Assembly: GCA_017551675.1 (NCBI GenBank)
Contig: JAFZLC010000035.1
Location: 1 to 61,484, forward strand
Origin: Paludibacteraceae bacterium
GTDB lineage: Bacteria; Bacteroidota; Bacteroidia; Bacteroidales; Paludibacteraceae
Reading direction: 5' to 3'
Length of the DNA stretch: 61,484 nucleotides
In this document: positions 26,009 to 36,200 of the stretch, piece by piece
Layout: the number at the start of each line of letters is the position of its first letter
How positions within the stretch are numbered: the first letter of the stretch is position 1
Program-made: the position numbers and the translations under genes
The notes under the pieces: generated by a model
What the model was told of the DNA's origin: nothing
What the model saw: the letters and a program-made list of their open reading frames with translations, nothing else
The model's database searches: none

Positions 26009-26539
26009 ATGATAAAGAAAATTTTGAGTTCTTATGCTGAGAAGATGAATCAGTATATAGAAAGAAGTCTTCCTCAACAGGAGGGTTGTGCAGAAGTTGG
26101 ATTCATAGGGAATGGTATAGAAGCACGTCCAAATAAAATTCGGATATTCTTATATTCGATTGAACGGGAGTCTGTTTCTAGTCGAGGAAGTGCTGTTCGT
26201 TCAGTTGGAGACTCTAAGAGTTTTGGATATCCTGATTTGATTATGAATATGAATGTGTTGGTTGCTTCTGTATTTGAAGAGAAGAGATATACTGAATCCT
26301 TATCTTTTTTTAGTGAAGCCTTGCGTTTTATACAATCATGTCCATTTTTCTCAGTAGATGGGGTGCAATATACGGTGGAATTGGTTTCTTTGGGACTACA
26401 AGAAACAAATAATGTTTGGTCCTGTATGGGGTCGCAGTGTTTCCCGTCCGTTATGTGTAAAATCAGAAGGCTACTGATTGGAAGTGGAAATATTACTAAG
26501 GTTAGGCCAGTCAATAAAGGTTATCAATTAGAGAATTAG
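26009..26539 (+). CDS. DUF4255 tail terminator/cap protein of the injection system (Afp16/Pvc16-like)
   Basis: This 176-residue protein opens the operon. It has the DUF4255 pattern: an N-terminal helix, RIFLYSIERE, then YPDLIMNMNVLVASVF and YTESLSFFSEALRFIQSCPFF, followed by a beta-rich part ending in a CIRRL-like strand. In Afp and PVC particles the matching protein (Afp16/Pvc16) caps the distal end of tube and sheath and sets the final length. It is followed after 3 bases by the next gene, so the two are probably co-translated. Here the cap gene comes first in the operon, while in Afp/PVC it comes last. Confidence 0.85.
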   Translation: MIKKILSSYAEKMNQYIERSLPQQEGCAEVGFIGNGIEARPNKIRIFLYSIERESVSSRGSAVRSVGDSKSFGYPDLIMNMNVLVASVFEEKRYTESLSFFSEALRFIQSCPFFSVDGVQYTVELVSLGLQETNNVWSCMGSQCFPSVMCKIRRLLIGSGNITKVRPVNKGYQLEN

Positions 26540-26542
26540 AAG

Positions 26543-27304
26543 ATGCCAGTGTTGAAAGAGTTGATAGTAGTTAGAGTGGAACATGAATATTTTGATGATT
26601 GTTATTCAAAATATTATGAATTAGTGTTGACAGGAGAATCCAAACAGATTATGCATAGAAGAGGTGTTGTGATGAAGGAGAGAAACGACAATTCAATTTC
26701 ATTGCTTGCAGAAGAAAATAATTTTGGTTTTTTCGATGATGATATACTTCAGTTTGAATTCCGAGTGAAAGACAATCATTTCTTGTTATACACAGAGATG
26801 GGTGGATTGAACATGTTCAGACAATATACATTGCGATGTAAGTCGGGAATTAATGATGTTGTGAAATCACTCACAGATAAGGGCCAGAAAAGAATAGGAG
26901 GTTTATTCCTCGTTGAAATCCCGTTGAATGTCAACTATACCAAGGAGGTGGTGTTACGTTTCAAGACGAAGTTAGTGAGATGGGGGTATCTTATCATATC
27001 TGATGAAAATAAGACAGATGACTTAACTTATCATATAGTTAGTAATGACGATTCAATTAGTTTTCAGCATCCGATGCCTATAGATATTCCATGGCAGTTT
27101 GGTGAAAAAGGTTTGTTGATTGCATCATCGAGAAAAATTCCTTTGAAAGCTCGAAATAATCAGAAAATGATATTGTTTGAAACAGACAATCAGCGACCAA
27201 ATCACAAAAGGATTATACAAAAGAATATAGATCCACCAGTTATTGGAGAGGTTTTGACCAAGGATATATCTAAAGATATGGTAGTTAGTTTATTATATGT
27301 ATGA
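26543..27304 (+). CDS. Unknown injection-system protein between cap and sheath
   Basis: This 253-residue protein is not recognised. It has no signal peptide or membrane helix. The sequence alternates charged and hydrophobic residues (LKELIVVRVEHEYFDD; ILQFEFRVKDNHFLLYTEMGG; FLVEIPLNVNY), suggesting a beta-rich fold in two halves. It is 3 bases after the cap gene and 42 bases before the sheath gene, so it is very probably part of the particle or its assembly. It has no clear counterpart among the Afp or PVC genes that I know; a cap accessory, collar or sheath chaperone are possible. Confidence 0.7.
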   Translation: MPVLKELIVVRVEHEYFDDCYSKYYELVLTGESKQIMHRRGVVMKERNDNSISLLAEENNFGFFDDDILQFEFRVKDNHFLLYTEMGGLNMFRQYTLRCKSGINDVVKSLTDKGQKRIGGLFLVEIPLNVNYTKEVVLRFKTKLVRWGYLIISDENKTDDLTYHIVSNDDSISFQHPMPIDIPWQFGEKGLLIASSRKIPLKARNNQKMILFETDNQRPNHKRIIQKNIDPPVIGEVLTKDISKDMVVSLLYV

Positions 27305-27346
27305 CATTTCAGTTTTAATTACAAAATAATTTAAAAAATCTAATTT

Positions 27347-28837
27347 ATGGGTACAATGAAAACCCCTGGAGTATACGTCGTAGAAAAGAATGCATTTGGC
27401 AACTCGACAGTTGAAGTTGCTACTGCAATTCCTGCTTTTATTGGTTATACGGAAAGGGCATTAAACGGTAACGTTTCATTATTGAAAAAGCCATTTAAAA
27501 TCACATCAATGGCTGAGTTTAGAACTTATTTTGGTGGGGCACCGAGTGTGAAGTTTACAATCAACGAGGCATCAGGTACAGATGTAAATCCGTTGGTATG
27601 TGGAAGCAAAAAGGTGGTTGTGAATCGTGATAGTGAGAAGTATCAGCTCTACTATCAAATGCAGATGTTTTTTGCGAATGGAGGTGGCGCCTGTTATATT
27701 GTTTCTGTTGGTAGCTATAATGATGCTATTAATAGCAAGCAATTAAAAGAAGGTGTTATGACTCTTCTAAAGGAACAGGAACCAACTATGGTAATATGTC
27801 CAGAAGCGGTTAGCCTGAAAAATGCAGCAGATTGTGCTTCCGTTCAAACGGAAATTTTGGCTCATTGTGGACAAAAAATGCGAAATAGAATAGCCATTCT
27901 TGATGTGTTTAATGGATATAAGGAAAGAAATGATCCGTCAGGTAATGTGATTGATGATTTTAGAGAAAAGATTGGAAGTGACTATTTAGATTTTGCTGCA
28001 GCTTATTATCCTTGGGTAAATACTTCAATTGTACAAGAGAGAGACTTGTCTTTTGAAAATGTTGATGAAGCGAGTCTAAAGGATTTGCTTACAGAAGAGT
28101 TGCAAAGTAAGCCTGAATCAACGCAAGCAGCATTACTTGCATTGTATGAACAAGATTTTTCTCAGTTGTCTGAGAATGATAAGGCAACAATGCATAAGAC
28201 ATTAAATCAGGTTAGTCCGATTTATCAGGCAATTATTGCAGAGATGTGTCGCCAGCTGAATCTTCTTGCTCCGTCTGCTGCGATGGCCGGTGTGTATACC
28301 CGAGTTGATAATTCAAGAGGGGTATGGAAAGCTCCAGCAAATTTATCTCTTAACTCGGTGATCTCACCTGCAGTTAATTTGACTAATGAGGAACAAGAAG
28401 ATCTAAATGTCCCATTGAATGGAAAAGCATTGAATGCTATTCGATTTTTTGTTGGTGATGGTGTGAAAGTCTGGGGTGCACGCACATTGGATGGAAATTC
28501 TCTTGATTGGAGATATGTAAATGTACGTCGTACGATGATTATGTTGGAGGAGTCCATAAAGAATGCTGCAAAAACATATGTTTTTGAACCTAATGAGTAT
28601 AACACATGGTTGAATGTTCGTACCATGATTCAAAATTTTCTAAATGGTATATGGAAAAGAGGAGGTTTAGCAGGTGCAACACCTGATGAAGCTTTCAATG
28701 TGCATGTTGGATTAGGTGATACGATGACATCTGAGGATGTGTTAGAAGGTATAATGAGAGTATCCGTTCAGGTGGCGATCACTCGTCCTGCTGAGTTCAT
28801 TGAAATTACATTCCAACAGAAAATGCAGGAATCATAA
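27347..28837 (+). CDS. Contractile sheath protein
   Basis: This 496-residue protein has the phage-tail-sheath plan: N-terminal TPGVYVVEKNAFG and AIPAFIGYTERA, an ATP-independent core with a variable inserted part (about 60-330), and the conserved C-terminal domain EYNTWLNVRTMIQNFLNGIWKRGGLAGAT, ending VQVAITRPAEFIEITFQQ. The termini form the interlocked strands that connect sheath subunits. Contraction of this layer drives the tube outward. Only one sheath gene is present, while Afp and PVC have two or three, so this sheath should be of uniform composition. Confidence 0.95.
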   Translation: MGTMKTPGVYVVEKNAFGNSTVEVATAIPAFIGYTERALNGNVSLLKKPFKITSMAEFRTYFGGAPSVKFTINEASGTDVNPLVCGSKKVVVNRDSEKYQLYYQMQMFFANGGGACYIVSVGSYNDAINSKQLKEGVMTLLKEQEPTMVICPEAVSLKNAADCASVQTEILAHCGQKMRNRIAILDVFNGYKERNDPSGNVIDDFREKIGSDYLDFAAAYYPWVNTSIVQERDLSFENVDEASLKDLLTEELQSKPESTQAALLALYEQDFSQLSENDKATMHKTLNQVSPIYQAIIAEMCRQLNLLAPSAAMAGVYTRVDNSRGVWKAPANLSLNSVISPAVNLTNEEQEDLNVPLNGKALNAIRFFVGDGVKVWGARTLDGNSLDWRYVNVRRTMIMLEESIKNAAKTYVFEPNEYNTWLNVRTMIQNFLNGIWKRGGLAGATPDEAFNVHVGLGDTMTSEDVLEGIMRVSVQVAITRPAEFIEITFQQKMQES

Positions 28838-28878
28838 AAATAGAATAATTATTTACTAAAATATAAAGGAATTAATAT

Positions 28879-29331
28879 ATGGCAGGAGAAGTTCAAGATA
28901 ACGTGTGGCCATTGCCCGTGTTTTATTTCAAAGTTGAAATTGAAGATTTGGGAGAAATTGCAGTAAAAGAGGTTAGTGGGTTGAATACAGAAGTTCAGGT
29001 AATAGAGTATAGACATGGAAACAGCCCAGAGTTTTCTACAATTAAGATGCCTGGAATCAAGAAAAACAGTGATGTTGAACTCAAAAAAGGAGTGTTTGTT
29101 CATGATAACAAGTTTTTTGATTGGTTTAATGAAATCAAGATGAATACCATTAAGAGACGAAGTGTGACAATCAGCCTTTTGGATGAGCAGGGGAATGCTA
29201 CTATGGTTTGGAAGTTGAAGAATGCATGGCCTTCAAAGGTTACAGGACTTACGCTTAAATCAGATGGCAATGAAGCTGCTGTAGAGGGAATCACTCTTGT
29301 TCACGAAGGACTTGTTGTTGAAAATGCATAA
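28879..29331 (+). CDS. Inner tube protein 1 (gp19/Hcp-like)
   Basis: This 150-residue protein has the T4 gp19-type tube fold: WPLPVFYFKVEIEDLGEIAVKEVSGLNTEVQVIEYRHG at the start (the strand, then the SGL-x-x-E motif), the central PGIKKNSDVELKKGVF, and a C-terminal strand with WKLKNAWPSKVTG and ITLVHEGLVV. It follows the sheath by 41 bases and would be the main tube subunit, stacking as hexamers. Its relatively long gap upstream and strong start make high expression plausible. Confidence 0.93.
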   Translation: MAGEVQDNVWPLPVFYFKVEIEDLGEIAVKEVSGLNTEVQVIEYRHGNSPEFSTIKMPGIKKNSDVELKKGVFVHDNKFFDWFNEIKMNTIKRRSVTISLLDEQGNATMVWKLKNAWPSKVTGLTLKSDGNEAAVEGITLVHEGLVVENA

Positions 29332-29341
29332 CTTTTGATTT

Positions 29342-29776
29342 ATGCTAGACTTGTGGTCTTTTCCTGTCGCTTTCTATTTTGATGTGCAAATGCTCGGAAT
29401 TAGTCTTCGCTTTTATGAAGTTTCCGGATTGAATCAACAGATTGAACTTGTACATCTTTCTGAGGGTGGAGGAGTTGGATATGATGTTCCTAAGGAAGTA
29501 AAACATGGTAACCTTATTCTTAAAAGAGCTATTAATCCTATTGTTAGGGATGTCTTTGATGAATGGGTTAGTATGACCTTTGCAAGTGTGAAGAAAGTTT
29601 CCCCGATGGATTTGACTATCTCTTTATTGGATTCTGATGGAAACAAACAATGTATATGGTATATTTCCGAAGCATATCCTGTAAAATGGGATGTGGGGAA
29701 TTTTTCTGCGAAGAGCGGAGAATTGGTGATGGAGACAACCGAGTTAGCATTTCATGAAATTACAAGGGTTTTATAA
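29342..29776 (+). CDS. Inner tube protein 2 (gp19-like, baseplate-proximal candidate)
   Basis: This 144-residue paralogue of the tube protein has the same order of elements (FPVAFYFDVQM, FYEVSGLNQQIELVHLSEGG, LILKRAI, WYISEAYPVKWDVG, ELAFHEITRV) but diverged sequence. In Afp, PVC and related particles a second tube protein (Afp5-like) starts the tube at the hub. The gene is 10 bases after the main tube gene, and its stop codon overlaps the start of the next gene (TAATG). Confidence 0.9.
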   Translation: MLDLWSFPVAFYFDVQMLGISLRFYEVSGLNQQIELVHLSEGGGVGYDVPKEVKHGNLILKRAINPIVRDVFDEWVSMTFASVKKVSPMDLTISLLDSDGNKQCIWYISEAYPVKWDVGNFSAKSGELVMETTELAFHEITRVL

Positions 29777-29952
29777 TGTCTATTGTTATTAAGGAAATAA
29801 TTGTAAAGACCACGGTAGATCCTAATTCAAAGGTGTCTGAACAATTAGATGAGATTGTAAAAGAGGTTAAGCAACAGGTGCTTTGTGACCTCGAACTGAA
29901 TTACGGTATTGATATGAGTTCTTCAGATAGGAAGAAAATAATCGATAGATAA
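29776..29952 (+). CDS. DUF5908-like small injection-system protein (Afp6-like)
   Basis: This 58-residue gene is short and easily missed. It starts at ATG 29776, overlapping the previous stop by one base, and ends at TAA 29952. The protein begins MSIVIKEIIVKTTVD and continues with a charged helix (EQLDEIVKEVKQQVLCDLEL). That is the DUF5908 pattern (MPIEIRELVIK-type start then helix) of the small proteins found between the tube and LysM genes in eCIS loci, the Afp6 position. Position and start motif both support it. Its role is unknown. Confidence 0.8.
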   Translation: MSIVIKEIIVKTTVDPNSKVSEQLDEIVKEVKQQVLCDLELNYGIDMSSSDRKKIIDR

Positions 29953-30017
29953 ATCAGTCGATTCTTTGATTATGCTTATAAAGGATACCGAGGATTTAAC
30001 ATTTAAAATTTGATGCA

Positions 30018-30674
30018 TTGAGCGCTTTAAAAAAACTGGAGATAATATCTTATACAGATTGTAAGTTTAGCACGGAACAAGGAAGGTTTTCGATGTTAGT
30101 CAATCCTGTAGAGTACTCGGAAAATAGTGAGATTAAGTATAACAATCCTCATAGTGTAGGCGAGAAATCGCCTACATTCAAAGGATTTGGAGGTAAAGAT
30201 TTCTCTATGAAATTCTATTTAGATAATACGGGTGCTATTAGAGGGTCAAATTCTATTGACGATAGTATTAAAAAACTTGAAACTGTTTCTGAAAAATATG
30301 TTGGTAAAACACATGAAACTCCGTTTTTAAAAGTCGTTTGGGGAACATTGAATTTTAAGGGACGCCTGAAGAAAAAGGACGTTAAATACACGATGTTTAG
30401 TGCTGATGGAGAACCCTTGAGAGCAGAAGTGAATCTGCTCATATCTCTGTATATTGATGTAGAAACGGATGAGAAAGAAAAGAACTCGAGTTCTCCGGAT
30501 CTTTCTCACCTTTTTACTGTCAAGTCGGGAGATACGTTACCTCAGTTATGTAAAGAAGTGTATGGTTCTATCGGATATGTGACAGATGTTGCTCGCATAA
30601 ATGGTTTGTCTGGATTTAGGCATCTTATTCCTGGTACAAAATTACTTTTCCCCCCTTTGTCTGATAAAAAATAG
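30018..30674 (+). CDS. LysM-containing hub/tube-initiation protein (Afp7-like)
   Basis: This 218-residue protein pairs an N-terminal CIS tube/hub domain (KLEIISYTDCKF, MLVNPVEYSENSEIKY, FKGFGGKDFSMKFYLD) with a C-terminal LysM domain (about 163-212: LFTVKSGDTLPQLCKEVYG, NGLSGFRHLIPGTKLLFP). Afp7/Pvc7 and T4 gp53-like proteins use LysM to bind neighbouring hub parts. The start is a TTG at 30018: the frame is closed by a TAA at 29997-29999 and contains no ATG before the conserved SALKKLEI, so a non-ATG start is forced unless the domain is shorter. The 65-base gap before it is unusual within this compact operon. Confidence 0.88.
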   Translation: MSALKKLEIISYTDCKFSTEQGRFSMLVNPVEYSENSEIKYNNPHSVGEKSPTFKGFGGKDFSMKFYLDNTGAIRGSNSIDDSIKKLETVSEKYVGKTHETPFLKVVWGTLNFKGRLKKKDVKYTMFSADGEPLRAEVNLLISLYIDVETDEKEKNSSSPDLSHLFTVKSGDTLPQLCKEVYGSIGYVTDVARINGLSGFRHLIPGTKLLFPPLSDKK

Positions 30675-30683
30675 AATGTAATT

Positions 30684-32474
30684 ATGAATTCAACGATTGA
30701 TAATCTTGGTAAATCGGTTACGTATGAAATTCGTAGCAATGGGACTGTATTGAGTCAAGAACTTCGTTATCGACAAATAAAAGTTGTTCATGAAGTGAAT
30801 CGTATAGGTTATGCAGAAATCCAAGTTTATTGTGGAAATATGCCTAAATCTGATGTGCCAGAAAGTGCGGCTCCTTACTTCATGATAGGTTCTAAAATAG
30901 ATATCCTTTTGGGTTTTCAGTCTTGCAACAAATTTGTTTTTAGCGGTGTGGTTACGTCGCAACGTATCCGTATGTTAAATGATATGTCAGGCCCCATGTT
31001 GCTAGTCGTTACATGTAAAAGTCATGCGATTAAAGCAACGATTCAAAGAAGAAACAGGGTGTTTTTAAAAATGTCTGATTCGGAAATAATTTCTGAAGTC
31101 TTGAGAACGAATGATTTATCCGTGAAGACTGATAACACACAGGTTAAACATGAGCAGATGGTTCAATACTATTGTACTGATTGGGATTTTGCTCTTTCCA
31201 GAGCTGATGCTTGTGGTTTGTTGTTGAAAACCAATGGTAATAAGGTTGAAGCTGTTGCTCCTGATTTTTCAAAGAAAGAGGTTTTGACGGTTAAATATGG
31301 GCATGACATCTTCTCTTTTGATGCAGAATTGGTAGCAGAGAATCAGGTCCTTTCTGCTCAGTGTGTTGGTTGGAGTCCGAAAGAGCAAAAATTGCTTGTT
31401 TCTGATGTGAAATCTTCGAAGGTAAATAATCAAGGGAATGTTACTCCTTCACAACTGTCTGGTTACATGGGGTCTCAGAACCTATGTTTGCAAAGTGATG
31501 CTTGTGATGATAATACTGTTCTTAAAGAGTGGGGAGCATCACAGTTGATGAGGTCTGAATTGGCACGTTATAGAGGTAAGCTTTCTTTTTGTGGCTGTGC
31601 TGATGTGGAACCTTGTTGCATGATCAAGTTGGAGGGTATGGGTGATCGCTTCAATGGGAATGTTTTCGTTGGAAGTGTTACACATGTTTATCAACCTGGT
31701 TCATGGATAACAGAGGTTGGAATGGGTATATCCCCTTTCAATATAACACAAAAAACGGATGTAATGGCTCCTTCTGCATCTGGATTTTTGCCGGGAATAG
31801 AGGGGTTGCATATAGGTGTGGTGAAAAAGTTGAGTGGTGACCCTATGTCGGAATTTAGAGTGCAAGTGAAATTACCATTGTTTAGTGATAGGGAAGTATG
31901 TGTATGGGCTAGACTTTCCCAAACGTTGGCTTCCAATGGTTCTGGCTGTCATTTCATCCCTTTGGTTGGAGATGAGGTTATTTTAGGATTTGTCAATAAT
32001 GATCCAACGATGGCAGTCATTTTGGGCTCTTTGTACAGTTCTAAAAAAAGTGCTTTATATCAATACGATGATAAGAATTTCAAGAGAGCTTTTGTCACGC
32101 CAGAAAAATTGACTTTTTTGATGGATGATGAAAATCAATCCATTAAGATAGGTACTCCAGGTGGTAATGAAATACTGATTTGTGAAAAGGAAAAGAAAGT
32201 CACAGTCGTAGATCAAAATGCCAATAAATTGGAGATGACAGGTGATGGTATTGCTATCAGTACAAAAAAAACACTTACGATTGATGCGACAGATATAAAG
32301 ATGTCGGCAAAGAAAAACATTCAGATGTCAACTAGTACTGGAGACTTGAAGATGGAAGCTAAAAATATAGAGTTGAAGGCCAAAATAAATGCCAAGGTTA
32401 ATTCATCATTAGCAACAGAGGTTTCTGCTTCTGTGAATACTACAATTAAAGGTGCGTTAGTGAAAATTAATTAA
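30684..32474 (+). CDS. VgrG-like spike protein (Afp8-like)
   Basis: This 596-residue protein is the central spike. The N-terminal part (about 1-370) has the gp27-like hub pattern (YRQIKVVHEVNRIGYAEI, KIDILLGF, FSGVVTSQRIR). An OB-fold follows (about 385-470: GLHIGVVKKLSGDPMSEFRVQVKLPLF, VWARLSQTLA, PLVGDEVILGFVNNDP). The C-terminus is a beta-helix rich in short hydrophilic repeats (IKMSAKKNIQMSTSTGDLKMEAKN). It would form the trimeric spike, tipped by the PAAR protein encoded 11 bases downstream. Confidence 0.93.
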   Translation: MNSTIDNLGKSVTYEIRSNGTVLSQELRYRQIKVVHEVNRIGYAEIQVYCGNMPKSDVPESAAPYFMIGSKIDILLGFQSCNKFVFSGVVTSQRIRMLNDMSGPMLLVVTCKSHAIKATIQRRNRVFLKMSDSEIISEVLRTNDLSVKTDNTQVKHEQMVQYYCTDWDFALSRADACGLLLKTNGNKVEAVAPDFSKKEVLTVKYGHDIFSFDAELVAENQVLSAQCVGWSPKEQKLLVSDVKSSKVNNQGNVTPSQLSGYMGSQNLCLQSDACDDNTVLKEWGASQLMRSELARYRGKLSFCGCADVEPCCMIKLEGMGDRFNGNVFVGSVTHVYQPGSWITEVGMGISPFNITQKTDVMAPSASGFLPGIEGLHIGVVKKLSGDPMSEFRVQVKLPLFSDREVCVWARLSQTLASNGSGCHFIPLVGDEVILGFVNNDPTMAVILGSLYSSKKSALYQYDDKNFKRAFVTPEKLTFLMDDENQSIKIGTPGGNEILICEKEKKVTVVDQNANKLEMTGDGIAISTKKTLTIDATDIKMSAKKNIQMSTSTGDLKMEAKNIELKAKINAKVNSSLATEVSASVNTTIKGALVKIN

Positions 32475-32485
32475 AGAGATAGATT

Positions 32486-32782
32486 ATGGGATTAGCAGCT
32501 AGAGTAACAGATATGCATTCTTGTCCTATGGTAACACCAGGTGTGCCTCCCGTGCCTCATGTGGGAGGTCCTATTGTAGGACCAGGAGTGCCATCGGTTC
32601 TGATTGGTGGATTGCCAGCTTCTGTGATGGGCGATACATGCGTGTGTGTTGGCCCTCCTGATACGATTATAATGGGATCTACTTCTGTTCTGATTGGAGG
32701 TAAACCAGCAGCAAGAATGGGAGACCCAACTGTACATGGAGGATTAATTGTTTCCGGATGCCCAACGGTGCAGATTGGATAA
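32486..32782 (+). CDS. PAAR-domain spike tip protein (Afp10-like)
   Basis: This 98-residue protein is a stand-alone PAAR domain. It shows repeated PxxVGGP/GVPSVLIGGLPAS units, MGDTCVC, and GGKPAARMGDPTVHGG, with His and Cys residues placed to bind a metal ion at the point. PAAR proteins sharpen the spike and can carry toxins; here there is no extension. It follows the spike gene by 11 bases. Confidence 0.95.
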   Translation: MGLAARVTDMHSCPMVTPGVPPVPHVGGPIVGPGVPSVLIGGLPASVMGDTCVCVGPPDTIIMGSTSVLIGGKPAARMGDPTVHGGLIVSGCPTVQIG

Positions 32783-32844
32783 AAGCATGAGATTTTTTCA
32801 GTGTGTAAAGTTAGATTTATTGTTAAGATATAAATAGTCAAAAG

Positions 32845-33240
32845 ATGTCATCGTTTTTAGGTCAAGGGTGGTCTTTCCCACCGTCATTTGATAAAGCGCA
32901 TACTCCAACGAGAATGGTATCAGAAGAGGAGGATATCCGACAGAGTCTTATTGTGTTGATGAGTACGCGTAAAGGTGAGAGGTTTTTACAACCAGAATAT
33001 GGCGTCGGTATTTATGACATGATCTGTCATAATATGGATTTGACAACAAGAACTCAGTTGAAAGCTGCTATCGAAGAGGCAGTGTTATACTTTGAACCTA
33101 GAATAACTCTTAACGATATATCCTTAGATATGACAGATGAGTATAATGGTGTTTTACGAATAGAATTGCATTATACCATCCGATTGACAAATGTCAGAAG
33201 TAACTTGGTATTCCCGTATTACTATGAGGAGCATTTATAA
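32845..33240 (+). CDS. GPW/gp25-family baseplate protein (Afp9-like)
   Basis: This 131-residue protein has the gp25 pattern DIRQSLIVLMSTRKGERFLQPEYGVGIYDM and a terminal strand (LRIELHYTIRLTNVRSNLVFPYY). gp25-type proteins link the baseplate to the first sheath ring and are among the best conserved CIS parts. The end overlaps the next gene. Confidence 0.95.
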   Translation: MSSFLGQGWSFPPSFDKAHTPTRMVSEEEDIRQSLIVLMSTRKGERFLQPEYGVGIYDMICHNMDLTTRTQLKAAIEEAVLYFEPRITLNDISLDMTDEYNGVLRIELHYTIRLTNVRSNLVFPYYYEEHL

Positions 33241-36200
33241 TATAGGAGGAACCGTGCGGTCTAATAGAGCGCGCTATGCTTGTCCAAACATAACTTTCTT
33301 AGCGTCTGATTTTAACATGTTGTTATGTAAAGCTTTGAAATCAGCTGGACAAAAGGAATTTGTGCTTTCGAATGGGAACCATGTTTCTTTGGCAGATATA
33401 TACGAATACCAGCCAATCATTGTTTGTGCGGAGATCATGTCTTGTGACTTGACTGATATTCAGAAGGCAGTTCATTCTATCAATTCAAATCCTTCAGGAG
33501 AGGATTTAATAAAGGAGAAAATCAAAAGTATGCTGTTCCGCATTGAAGATTGGAGAAAGCGGATTGAATGGGCCTCTATTCAAGAGTCTTATTCTTATAT
33601 GCTTTTGACAGATCTGCATGAATATATAGAGGTGAGATGGTCTGCTATTTATCAGGAGATGTGTCGTCTTTTCCCAAATTTAAAGTTGGATAACCTGAAG
33701 GGTGTATGGTGTAGTGCCATGATAAATGATATATCGTTATCATCTGCACAAGATTTCTTGTTCAGAACGGGACATCAGCTTGTTGCCTTGATAGAAACAT
33801 TGCAATCGAGAATCCCTATCTATATGCAAGAGATTATGCATAATGGAAACATGGATCCATCATTGTCCATGATGGTTTATTTCCTTTCTAAATATGCGAA
33901 AATGGCGGACTCTTTTAACCAAAGATTGCAGGGAATTAATGATTTTTATTATGATAAAGTCTTAGGAGTTAAATGTAGAGAGGAACGGAATGGGAAATTT
34001 TGGATCTCCGCAAAAATTGCACATGGTTTTTCGCCTTTTACACTCCCTTCTAATACTCGAATCTGGATTAAACGTGAAGACAAACCGATATGTGGTAGAA
34101 CCCTCTCGGATTTAGTCTTAACTCCTGTCGAATTAAACAGTTTGTCATGGTTGGAAATTGGGAAAGTAAAAGAACGACATCCTGAATCGGATTTGAATTA
34201 TGTGACGAATCTAACTTTATCTTCTTTTTATCCAAAGGATGACGATTGTGATAAGAAATTAGGCATTGGACTCAGAAGTTCAATATTCAAGTTGGCTGGT
34301 GGGCATAGACATATTAAAATTCATTATGTGCTAACTGAGGATTCTGTGTTCTTTTTCAAGGATATGATTAGACAAGTTAGCCAGTGTCAACAAATTAGTG
34401 AAAAAGAAGCTCAAAATAAGGTTTTAAATGAAAGTACTTTTCGTGTTTATTTGAGTACTTCTGTGGGATTATTAGAAACGGGGAATTTTATGATGGATTA
34501 TTATGAAACGAATACAGAAGGTGGCATTTCCATCTCTATTGAATTGGATTCAAATTTCCCTGCTATTGATGTGTTGGAAGGATGTTCAAATCCAGAAATA
34601 CGGATGCTGGTTTCAAATAGAGCTTGGTTATATCCATACAGTTGGTGTCGGAAGATAAAAATGAAAAAGGTAAAGGTGTCTGTCGCTGTTGATGGATTAA
34701 GAAATTTTCAGGTGCATAATGATTTAGGACAAGTTGATGTGACACAACCGTTCAGTCCATTTGGAAGTAGTGCAGTATTGGGTTCTTGGTTTGTTGTTGG
34801 TAGTGAAGAGATGTTGAACAAGAGAGTCTCTCAAGTCGATCTTTCTTTGTCATGGAGAGGTTTGCCAAGTGATAGAACTGGAATGAAGGGATATTATTCT
34901 TCGTATGTATCTAATGATTCTGAAATTATAGATAATACATCCTTTAGAGTTAAAGGGGAGTATTTAAGTGGCTATTCATGGAAACCTTCTTTGAATAACA
35001 ATGAACAATATATGTTTAGAACATCATTGGATGAGATTCCTTCTCCTGATGATGCTCTAGTGGAGAAGTCTTTTTTCTCGTTATCTGTACCTACAATAAC
35101 CGACCGACATCTTGACAATTTAGAGTATGAATATGGTAATGTGCCATGCGGTTTTTATAGGTTTGTATTCACCTCCCCTTCTATGGGATTTGGAGAATCC
35201 CTTTATCGTAAAATTTTTGCGGAGACGATGCTGATTAATAGTAAAATAAAACATCAGTTGCCGATACCGAAGCAACCGGTGATGCCTATGGTCGATAGCG
35301 TTAGTTTAGGATATAAGGCTGAAGCGGAAACCGAGTTCATTGCTGGAGGTGCTTCGGAAATAGAGGTTTCTTACTTACAACCTGCTTTTGGTTTTTCTGT
35401 CAGAAAAGATAGTTTCATGTATCCGATTCCGCTTATTAATGGAATGGAAGAAGGTGGTAGATTAGTCATCTCTTTTACTGGTGCTTTAGGGGGGTCTATT
35501 TTGAATTTCTATCTTGAATTAAATGACATGATGGTAGAAATGTGGGATATTCCTAAAATAAACTGGTCTTATAGAACAGAAGACGGATGGATAAACTTTC
35601 CAGATTCAAATGTATTATCGGATACTACAAATGGGTTATTGGAGAGTGGCTATGTTTCCTTGCTGATGCCTGAAGTGGTCTCTTCTGATATGCTTGATGC
35701 AAAAGGATGTTTGTGGATTTCTGCTTTGGTTGAAAAAGATTATAAAAGATGTGCTAAAGCAAAGATGGTATATACAAATGTAGTACAAGTGGAAATAGAA
35801 GAGACCGATGAAGAGTATAATTCTATAGTGGGAATTGAATCATGCACACAAGTATCCCCGATTAAGGGAGAAAGAAAAAAAGAATCTTCAGATGAGATGC
35901 AGATAAGAATAAAAGAGAGAATTTCACATAGAAATAGAGCACTCCTTGCAGGCGATTATGAAAAGTTGATACTACAAAACTTCATGCAGATTGATAGAGT
36001 GGTATGTCTCTCTCATGTTGATGTAAAAAAAATAGGAAGGAGTCCTCTTGTCACTTTGGTAGTACTTAAAAAAAAGCAGTCGATTGAAAAAGTACCATTG
36101 TGTACAGATTCTGAATTGAGAGAGATGGAGGTCTTTCTTAAGAATTATATTTCTCCTTTTGTTTTCGTTGATGTGATTAATCCTGAATATGAGTATGTTA

